Of a DNA stretch of 64,000 bases, positions 56,205 to 64,000 are shown piece by piece. This stretch comes from Stenopsyche tienmushanensis (Eukaryota > Arthropoda > Insecta > Trichoptera > Stenopsychidae). The notes under the pieces are model-generated. The model was not told the origin of the DNA. It did no database searches and saw nothing but the letters and a program-made list of their open reading frames with translations. How positions within the stretch are numbered: the first letter of the stretch is position 1; every line of letters starts with the position of its first letter. The translations under genes were made by a program, and so were the position numbers. The DNA is taken from positions 1,214,853 through 1,278,852 of the forward strand of contig WACJ01000061.1 in the NCBI GenBank assembly GCA_008973525.1, written 5' to 3'.

Positions 56205-57126
56205 GCTATTTATTTGAGATTTTTTATAGTTTATCTCTCACTTTTTCAATATGAAGACATTTACGCGACAATTTATCATATGGTACGAAAAATACGAACA
56301 TCGACATATTTTATTGCCATTTAATATATCCGAATCATTAACATGTTTTTTTGTAATCATTAAATGTGTTTCATACTACGCGTGCATTCAATGGTTTCCT
56401 ATTATGGCATTGTATGGTGCTATGAAAACGCTCAGTTCCTATTGACCTTAAATCGTCGACATCACACAAGGGTGTAATTATGTAAATTGACAAATTTACA
56501 AAATTGTATCCACAAATATTCGCAATCCGGGGTTCAATTTTGGTATGTTTGCTTGTAATACCATCGCGGAACATAATAGACGGAAGTTCATTCATGAAAT
56601 ATTTATTGTTGAATGTCGCCTTTTCAACGTTATTATTATAAATGTCGTTTCATATTTCAAGGTTCATATTATTTGAGTATTGCAGAATTTGCCACTGGAT
56701 TGAATGCGCATTTTAAAATATTAAATATAACTGGACCATACACTTCAAATTTTCGAACAAAGGCGCAATCTTCAAGTTCCTTGTTTATTGATTTCGAATA
56801 ATGAAATTCCTTGAAATACTCCCATCTTCCATAATATCGGATCGCTCGGCATGAGAGTAAGGCTTCAATGATAAAATGGGATAATAAAGTTATTTCCGAA
56901 CATTTTATGAACCGAGGAAATTACTCTGCACAGATTCGATTGCTATAAAGCCATAATTTGAAAAGTCTTTCAGATATTAATAAGATCTTAAGAACGAATT
57001 CAATCGCATATTCAAATATACAAACACGGCCATTAATCTATTCAAGATGAACAAATTTGTATAGCAACCATTGAAATTTCATAAGTGTTTCTGCAAATGA
57101 CGCAAATATTACAAAAAGTTTTAGGT
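56205..57126. other. gene-free stretch
   Basis: AT-rich and non-repetitive within the window, with no recognisable gene. Confidence 0.4.
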
Positions 57127-57205
57127 TTAACCTTTTAATTGCCAATGACTCATCAGCGCATACAAATTCGACGCGCCGGTGCGTCGTTGGCAGTTAAAAG
57201 GTTAA
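57127..57205. mobile_element. piggyBac-like mini-MITE with TTAA flanks
   Basis: 79 bp bounded by TTAA on both sides. The inverted ends are CCTTTTAATTGCCAATGAC and GTCGTTGGCAGTTAAAAGG. TTAA target duplication and CCTTT starts fit the piggyBac superfamily. The interior is only about 30 bp, including a short CGACGCGCCGGTGCGTCG palindrome. Confidence 0.7.
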
Positions 57206-57589
57206 TACTTATTTGCTAAATATCTTCTATTATTGCTTTTATTGTATGTAAAAAAAAGAAACAAGAATTTTAAGCTATGGAAGTACATATCAGGGCTATG
57301 AACCGGAACTGAACCGAAAACCGTCAAAGCAATTATATTTTTCAGAACGAAAATCAAAACTGAACCGGTTCGAAAATATCCTGTCAAATGTTCTGTTAAA
57401 TAAAGATTATAGATAGTATTGTTATCAACCCAAATTTCAACTTGTAATATTAACACCCTAAAGACCGCAAAAAAGCAGTAAAACTTCCACGTTTTTTGAA
57501 GAAATTCGCACTTTTTTTACATACATTAGTAAAATGGTCATATCGATTTTGTTAACGATTCTTCTCCATAGTTTTTTCTATCAAATTGT
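57206..57589. other. gene-free stretch
   Basis: AT-rich. The segment with GAACCGGAACTGAACCGAAA and GAACCGGTTCGAAAATATC at about 57300-57380 resembles, inverted, sequence at about 50990-51210. No gene. Confidence 0.4.
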
Positions 57590-57830
57590 ATTTAGTATTT
57601 AGTGATCGGGCGTCGAATATAAATATTCTCTTCTCTAAATAACCATTTATTACACACGAGAGAGAGAGATCTGGCTGCAGGAGGGACGACTTCCCGCAGC
57701 CAAGGCTAATCGACGACTCCCCTGACTCCCGCCTCCTGCGCGTCACTACCCAACCTGCAACGGTGCACGCGCAAAAAGCGATCGGTCAGTATGCAGGTGC
57801 AATGTCTCCGCAGGGCTCTCAGGATCTCAG
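57590..57830 (-). repeat. solo LTR fragment, family L2, inverted
   Basis: Reverse complement of the 47802-48106 element, covering GGTGCAATGTCTCCG-like sequence through GCGCGTGCACCGTTG, GTAGTGACGCGCAGGAGGCG, CTGCAGCCAGATCTCTCTCT and TCTAAATAACCATTTATTAC. The outer end corresponding to TGTTATTTTAACAGC is absent. Confidence 0.65.
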
Positions 57831-57879
57831 GATTGCTTCTATCTTATCAAATAAAATTTGGTTTTATAACTCTAAACTA

Positions 57880-58500
57880 TGAAGACTGTTAACAAGTGGT
57901 ATGTGCGATTTAAAAAGAGGAATGAGTCGATTGAAGACGAGCAACGGTCGGGACGTCCATCGTCCTCAAAAACAGATGAAAAAGTGCAAAAAGCGGCAAA
58001 AACTGTTCGTCCAAACAGACGAATAACTATTCGAGAGGTTGCTGAAGAAGTTATGGGTTTGTGCAATGCATTTTAATCGATAATTTGCAAACGAGACGAG
58101 TGAGTGCCAAATTTGTTCCCAGAATTTTGACTGACGAACAAAAGGATACTCGTGTTTCACTTTGTATGGAATTGAAGGATTGTATTCAAGCATATTCGGA
58201 TTTCATGGACAAAATTATAACTGGAAATGAATGTTGGGTCTATGGCTATGATCCTGAGATGAAAATGCAGAGCTCCCAATGGAAACCCCCTAACTATCTT
58301 TGTCCTAAAAAGGCACATCAGTAAAAGTCGAACATCAAGTCCATGCTCATTGTTTTTTTCGATAGTTAGGGCATAGTGTGATCAAAGTTCGTTCCAAGAA
58401 GAACAATTGTAAATTGTTCTCGTTAACGCTGGGATAAATGCATCTCTACCCAAGAACAGTACTTTGAAGGAGATTAATTCCATATCCATGTAAACTTATC
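57880..58500 (+). pseudogene. mariner transposase relic (Mos1-type)
   Basis: An N-terminal part reads TVNKWYVRFKKRNESIEDEQ and RSGRPSSSKTDEKVQKA (helix-turn-helix and GRP linker), then RRITIREVAEEV. After a deletion and frame change the catalytic half reads VPRILTDEQKDTRVSLCMEL (VPR-LT motif), DFMDKIITGNECWVYGYDPE (compare ITGDESWVYGYDPE; the catalytic Asp is changed to Asn) and QSSQWKPPN. The loss of the Asp and the later stops make it inactive. Confidence 0.85.
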
Positions 58501-58646
58501 ACTTTGTTTGTAATAAAATTATTCACCTTATTTTTGATTTATGCAAAAATCGTATTTGTCCGTAGGTTATAATAAAATTAAGTATTTGTTTCAATTGGTT
58601 TTTATTAATATTCATCAAATGTCAATCCATCATTTCAGATTTCACA

Positions 58647-59722
58647 TTAGAAGACTGCCGGTAAGCACTTGTCCAAGAAAACCTGAGCCTGGTTGCATTC
58701 ATCTGTATTTATCCAGACGCTCGACGGACAGTTCTGGAATAAATCATTGAATATTATTAAGATCGATTCATTCATATGTCATATTTGAAACATGGATAAA
58801 CTTACAAGTATCATATGATGCATGAAACATGAGGCAAATGCGCGTGCTTCGCAACTATTGGGATTATTATCAAGCTCTGCATAGCACGCTTTCAAAGTGT
58901 TATCAATGGCATCATTCCAATCTTCATTATAATATTTGGCAATTGAAGTTTTGACATTGGCTCTGTCAATTTTGTCATCGGCCGTCAACATATTTTCACC
59001 CCTCAAAACGCATTCGAACGTTTCACACTGAAATGCAATTGATTTTATAAGGGTGTCTTTTAACAAAAATGCATTGATTCAATCAAAAATACCTGTTCGT
59101 CGATGTCATCACCGTCGTCTTTTATACCGCATGCATCGAGGACGTCGTTGGTTATAAATGTGGGCATTGCTTGACAACAAGCATCTGGAGGCTAAAATGA
59201 ATTATATTTAAATGTTAGTAAAACTAAAAATGTTTAGTGCAGTAAGTGCATCAAGTGTTTGTGCTCTAATTGCAATGCAAAAAGTCTGATATTCTGGCTT
59301 TAAAAAAATAAAATCTGATGCGATTGATGTGTTAAAGTCACTTAACCTGTCTCTTACTATGATATGTATTTGGTACACCGTATAAAATTCTAAACATCGT
59401 ATCCATTATACAATATTTCATATCGATATTCGATAGTACACTTGAACCTTTTTTGTGCGGTAGAATCGTTCCGCCGAAAATCGCACAAAAAAAGTCGCAC
59501 AAAAAGAGGTTTGAGTGTATATATATATATATATATATTGATATAGTAATGTTGTAGTAACTTACGATACTCGGTGGATTTGCACATTCGGGAGCCATTT
59601 GAGAATGGACCTGAAACAAATCGATTATTTAAAACAGAATATTAATATGAATCTAATCAAGTTAAAAATACTCAGATGAATACCGTGGTGGTTGCAACGA
59701 ACAAGAGTACTAATGTCAACAT
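58647..59722 (-). CDS. OBP-F, Plus-C-like odorant-binding protein
   Basis: Five exons (59684-59722, 59566-59610, 59093-59191, 58806-59027, 58647-58733), all phase 0, encode 163 residues. The signal peptide begins MLTLVLLFVATTT, so this is the only member without the MW start. The 12 cysteines are EC, ACC, AC, CETFEC, AC, SCEARAFASC, NCP, EC, KC. The linker between cysteines 4 and 5 is strongly acidic (KDDGDDIDEQ). It is closest to OBP-E in exon lengths and in the ends (WIN-D-CN, FLDKC). A secreted small-molecule carrier by family; ligand unknown. Confidence 0.9.
59515..59538. repeat. (AT)n microsatellite
   Basis: An uninterrupted TA/AT run of about 24 bp in the intron between exons 2 and 3 of OBP-F. 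Confidence 0.85.
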
Positions 59723-59767
59723 GTCGATATTTGGTGTGAGAATGGTACTTAAAAAATATATCATTAT

Positions 59768-59778
59768 GCTTTTATATG
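59768..59778 (-). promoter_or_regulatory. TATA box of OBP-F
   Basis: CATATAAAAGC on the minus strand, 46-56 bp upstream of the ATG. Confidence 0.6.
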
Positions 59779-59779
59779 A

Positions 59780-60877
59780 ATTGATATCGCGATGATCATA
59801 TTTTGGCACATTTGGTGGATTTGCCTGAAATCATCAGGGACTTCCTATTGTCGATTATCATTCAAAATAATGGTGTAAATTACGGCGCTAATTCATTGCT
59901 CTAAATGATTGGATATCCATTAAATCCAAATTGCTCTCATTTTACATATGGTACAGTGAATTAGTTTCTGGATTTATTATAAATGCGTGGATTCAAATTC
60001 GCGATAATAAACAACTGTTAATATTTCCGATAGATTGTCTCGATCCAGGTTTGCTATGATTTCCTGGATATGAAAAATTAAATATATTTGCAATGCAAGA
60101 TTTAAAAAGTTAAATTTTGTTTCTGTCAGTGTTTATACAGTCTACAAAGCTTTCAACGTTGCGAACATTGATAAAAAATTTCAAAACCTGAATAATTGTA
60201 TGTTACATACCGGCATTAAATTAAAATCTACAAAGCTGTTATTTTATCTACAAGTTGCTTATGTTAAATATTGTTAAATAAACGTCGTCTACTTTTGATA
60301 CAAAATGGCTAAGGCTTCAATAATCGCGGCTAAAGTTATAACGCGGGATCTTGATTGAAGTATTGCAACTTTCGTTTTTATAAATGACTACAGTTTTTTG
60401 CAGACAATTAAATGAGAAAGAATCAGCTTTGTAGGAATAATTACAAAAATCATATCACTGCCTCTCGCACTACATCCATTTCCATCAGCTTAACGGCTAA
60501 TTTTATGCGTTTCGAAATAGAATTTATCTACATTTTTCTAAGCATTTATTCCAATTTCTTATATGAGGGACCCTCTGCAATAAATATTTATTTTTATCCT
60601 CCAGTCTCAGAGAATATTTTAAATTGTCGTTTTTTCTCAAAGCTCGTCCCGTCTTAATGCAAACAAGAAAGTGTTTTTTCCTTTGAATTATTACTCTTTG
60701 CTGGTTTTTCTTTGTAGCATCTGTTTGTTTTTCTTTTTGCCGTGCCAAATAAAAAAAGTCTTTACACCCCTATTTTTTCTTTTTATTCTACATAAAAATT
60801 CAGTCTCGAAATTGATTTTGATCGGGAATAAAAGAAGTATATTTTTATAAATTTATATTTTTCAAATTCACACTAAA
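59780..60877. other. intergenic spacer between OBP-F and OBP-G
   Basis: AT-rich, with no recognisable gene or transposon. It likely contains the OBP-F promoter flank and the OBP-G 3' end. Confidence 0.4.
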
Positions 60878-61723
60878 TTACATGCAATTCTTGAGGAAAG
60901 CTTTGGCATACGTACAGTCGTCGCTCTTTATCCACTGTTTTTCGGGGCACAGCTGAAAAATATAATTCATGTAAAAAATAATAAATTCCGTAGCAAAATA
61001 CTGAAAAATGACGTTAAAAAAAATAAATTTACAAGCAACGTCTGTTGTACGAAACACAATGAATATTTGCGTGCTTCGCATTCCGATGCATCCTTATCCA
61101 ATTCTGCAAAACAATATTTATTTGCCTTTTCCGCCATTGGTTTCCAATTTGCAGGGATTTCTTCAAAATCCATAGCTGCAGTTCTATTGACTTTGTTATT
61201 GGCCGTCAATATTTCTTCCTCTTTCAATAAACATTTAAAATAATCACACTGTAAATTGATTAAAGAATGTATACACATTTTGATTGATTTCAAATTTGCA
61301 TCTAAATTCATACATTTTTAATTGCATTTTGATAGACAAGGATTGCAAATAAACACAAAAATTTATAAGCAAAAATATGTCCTTTACCTTATAATCTTTC
61401 ACGGGCATATCATCCGGATTTTGTCCACATGTTTCTTCGGATTCATCTGTGATGGCATCGAAATAGTCTTTGCAACATTTTACTGGTGTCTGAAAATTAT
61501 AGATTCGTTATAAAACCGCTGATATTCAATTTGGCAAATTATCTCAAACACTACTCACAATATTCGGTTTCTTGGAACATTCAAATTTATCTGCATTTAC
61601 CATCTGTGAAAAATATTTTTGGTAGATAAGCAATCATAATGTGAATAAATTTCAATTTTTTTCAAGCCATTTAAATACCGAAAGCAGAGCCACCAAACCG
61701 ATAATCCAATATTGGGTCCACAT
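60878..61723 (-). CDS. OBP-G, Plus-C-like odorant-binding protein
   Basis: Five exons (61679-61723, 61559-61603, 61388-61489, 61033-61248, 60878-60952), all phase 0, encode 160 residues. The signal peptide begins MWTQYWIIGLVALLS. The 12 cysteines are EC, KCC, TC, CDYFKC, YC, ECEARKYSLC, LCP, DC, NC. The linker is polar/acidic (QNPDDMPVKDYK), grouping it with OBP-E and -F, but it is the most diverged member and has the shortest C-terminus, ending directly after cysteine 12 (NCM). A secreted carrier of small hydrophobic molecules by family; ligand unknown. Confidence 0.9.
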
Positions 61724-61766
61724 AGTGATCTTCTTCGATTTAGAATACTGTATTTTCATCAGAGAC

Positions 61767-61780
61767 GTGTTTTTATATTG
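61767..61780 (-). promoter_or_regulatory. TATA box of OBP-G
   Basis: CAATATAAAAACAC on the minus strand, 44-57 bp upstream of the ATG. It runs into ACGTCTCTGATGAA, nearly the same motif as in OBP-E. Confidence 0.65.
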
Positions 61781-62069
61781 GCGCTAAAATAAAAACGATT
61801 TGAAATTATCTTAATTTTATTAAATGGATTCATCGTTTTTGTACACATTTTCGTAATTTCGACATCGTAATAACTCTATGATGTTTTTCAATGGAGCGAA
61901 GGTGTTCATATATTTCAATGATTATATATAATTTGCATAGGAAGTACGACTTATTTACAAATTGGGAAAAACCGCAATAAATGGATTGAAATGCTAAAAT
62001 CTGTTTTCATGTCAATGCCAAAAATTAATCGGCATTCGATTCTTAGAATATTTTTTTAACGATATTATG
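61781..62069. other. intergenic spacer
   Basis: Upstream flank of OBP-G, AT-rich. No other feature. Confidence 0.4.
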
Positions 62070-62240
62070 ATGATTTGGGGAGCGGCAATTAATCGGTGGT
62101 TGCAGAGTTAAGGGACTGAAGGAACACAGACGTTGGATGGAATAGAGTGATTTATTTAAAACAATGTAGATATATAATATATGAAGAATGTTTTATATAA
62201 GTAAGAAGGAAGTAGGACGAGGATTTTTTTGGATGGAACT
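62070..62240 (+). repeat. dispersed repeat R4, copy 4
   Basis: GGTTGCAGAGTTAAGGGACT, GAAGGAACACAGACGTTGGA, AATAGAGTGATTTATTTAAA and AAGGAAGTAGGACGAGGA occur in the R4 order. A further small piece, GGAATCAAGACGAGGAAATA, lies at about 62787. Confidence 0.6.
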
Positions 62241-62299
62241 AATTTTGAGGAATTACGTTGATTTGGATTACATGGATTTTCGTGGATGGTTAAAAAAAA

Positions 62300-62735
62300 T
62301 CACGACCTCAGTATTTTAGGACCAAAAAGGTATAATTTTGATCGAATTTCTGCCTCAGGGGGAGACCATCAATGAACAACAATATTATGAAACCCTAAGA
62401 AAACTCAAAAGAAGCATTTGAAACAAAGGGAGGAGAATTCTTAACGAGAGGAGTGTGCTTTTTGCACGACAACGCCTGTCTTCACACAGCCTTAGCCACC
62501 AAGGCGTTCTTGAACTCATTTGTTTGGGATGTTTTGGACCACTCCCCCGTATTTTCATGACTTGGCGACTTTAGATTATCATCTTTTCATCTTTCTAAAG
62601 ACATATGGGTAGAATTAAAATTTCAACCGACAAGCAGGTGCAGAAAGAGGTATCCTGTGTTTTAATCAAATTCACTTTTTCTAAAAAAAATATAAAAATC
62701 TAGTACACTTACTTTCTGAACAGGTTCCGTATAAT
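62300..62735 (+). pseudogene. mariner transposase relic, catalytic part and 3' end
   Basis: Broken plus-strand frames give ILIEFLPQGETINEQQYYET-like sequence, then LTRGVCFLHDNACLHTALAT with the HDNA-xHTA block that carries the second catalytic Asp, and FVWDVLDHSPVFS at the position of PPYSPDLAP. The 3' end GTACACTTACTTTCTGAACA and GG resembles mariner terminal repeats. It is a different lineage from M1 and M2. Inactive. Confidence 0.75.
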
Positions 62736-62739
62736 AAAG

Positions 62740-63684
62740 ACGAATAATTATTATTGAACTATTATCGATATTATTATGGAGAATTAAGGAATCAAGACGA
62801 GGAAATATTTTATGAATGGAGATTTCATTCATGATTTTAGCCCTTGATGAGTATCAACGCCATTGTGGCGTTCGCAATCGAGTGATTCAGAGAGAAGAAA
62901 AAATGTATTTAAATTTGATACAATATTTCTCTTTATTCGGTTGTAAGCCATCAGTTTGATCTTCTTAAGACTAAAACTTTCCTAAACGTTTGCTGCATTG
63001 ATGAGTTTTTTGTTTTGGAAGGGGCGTTTATATATGAGTAATTTAACCATAAATGTTGAGAACTAACGATTTTGTCATACTTATTTTATTGTGCTAAAAT
63101 TTAGGTTAGGTTACAATAAAAATACAGAAAATAAAAAAGAAAAATATTTTATGGTTGAAAACCACTCGTTTTTATTACAATTCCACACAAATTAATAATT
63201 ATTTACATGTAATTAAAAAAAAAAGTAAAAAATTGCTGAATTTGATTTTAGAAACTAATACTTATTATTAGCTTCTTCTTATTTAATTTGCTATGAAAAT
63301 GAACTAAAATAATATTATGTACTTAGACTAGCATCCTAGTATTTTAATATTATGGTGGTGGCTAGGTTTGTAGCTCTTGGTCATAAACTTAATGTATTAG
63401 GGGTATCCAAAAATATTCGCGTAGTTAGTAAAAGAAAGGTTCAAATTTATCGAAAACATTTTTTAAAATACAATTATAAAGTGTAATTCCCTTCATTATT
63501 CAATTTTCGATTCCCATTGCTTTTACAGTCCTTCCCATTCTTCCCATTGCTTTGACAGTCCTTCGCAGTCCACTTAAACTGTTTTTTTTTAAATCGTTTT
63601 TCTTTCAGACTGCACTTCATGGACTTAAAAAATTGTAGATTCTTTTCGAGAAAATTTTTGACTTTTTTTGTATATAACCTTTCC
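62740..63684. other. gene-free stretch
   Basis: No gene recognised. A short direct repeat, TTCCCATTGCTTTTACAGTC / TTCCCATTGCTTTGACAGTC, lies at about 63510-63562. A weak match to the outer edge of copy 1 of repeat L1 is at about 62840-62890. Confidence 0.4.
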
Positions 63685-63900
63685 TATCGGTGATGTATTT
63701 ACTACACATCGACTCTAATAATGGGAATATCGATATGTAATATAATAGATACGGGATTGAGAATTTTTGTTATCCTATGTAATATAATTACGAATCACAT
63801 CAAAGTATTATAGTATATAGATATTCATCTGCAGCGACGGAAATAAATAATTTGTCGGGAAATCGGGAATTTTGCGAGTTTTAGTCCGTGTCTCAGCAGA
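63685..63900 (+). repeat. dispersed repeat R3, plus copy
   Basis: The block CCCTATCGGTGATGTATTTA ... GGGAATATCGATATGTAATA ... TCTGCAGCGACGGAAATAAA ... GTTTTAGTCCGTGTCTCAGC is the inverted counterpart of 44545-44790. Together the two copies bracket OBP-C to OBP-G at a distance of about 19 kb. Confidence 0.75.
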
Positions 63901-64000
63901 AATAAATTTTATCAGTCATAGTGCTATACGAAATGATTTTCATTGTTATTAAAATGATTGCATTATTTCAATATGATTGAATGTTTGGATTGTAAAAATA

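Noticed and set aside
57879..58076. Intact 65-codon transposase-like gene
   Set aside because: It is only the N-terminal part of a mariner. The frame breaks, and the downstream catalytic Asp is replaced by Asn.
38228..61489. Classical six-cysteine or Minus-C OBPs
   Set aside because: All seven chains have 12 conserved cysteines and the Pro after cysteine 10, which is the Plus-C pattern.

Overview
This is an AT-rich, repeat-laden stretch of an insect nuclear genome. Genes have spliceosomal introns (GT...AG), TATA-box promoters and poly(A) signals. The cluster of secreted 12-cysteine odorant-binding proteins, together with mariner, Helitron and R1-type transposon remains, points to an insect, but I cannot name the order or species from the sequence. 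No rRNA, convincing tRNA, CRISPR array or bacterial-style operon was seen. Layout: 1-16 kb is gene-poor and made of transposon fossils (Tc1-like, mariner, Helitron, MITE and LTR-like repeats). 16.1-25.3 kb is a compact housekeeping block: a G-patch protein (GPATCH4-like, +), an SRR1-like protein (+) followed after only 59 nt by an FMC1-like mitochondrial ATP synthase assembly factor (+), then a convergent short/branched-chain acyl-CoA dehydrogenase (ACADSB-like, -) whose first exon I could not find. 25.6-32.9 kb is again transposon-rich or featureless. 33.3-35.6 kb holds the Hsp90 co-chaperone AHSA1 (+), with a heat-shock-element-like site about 320 bp upstream of its start codon. 37.7-61.8 kb is the most distinctive region: seven tandem Plus-C-like odorant-binding protein genes (called OBP-A to OBP-G here), all on the minus strand. 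Each has five coding exons, every intron is in phase 0, and each has its own TATA box about 40-65 bp upstream of the ATG. All seven were reconstructed exon by exon and give open frames of 160-186 aa with the 12 expected cysteines. They form two clades. OBP-A to -D carry a Gly/Pro-rich linker, expanded into a collagen-like tract in OBP-D. OBP-E to -G carry an acidic/polar linker. Within the first clade A resembles D and B resembles C. The spaces between the OBP genes are filled by at least six kinds of mobile-element remains. The housekeeping genes work independently (nucleolar RNA biology, mitochondrial ATP synthase assembly, isoleucine breakdown, Hsp90 activation). The OBPs are likely secreted carriers of small hydrophobic ligands that arose by local tandem duplication.
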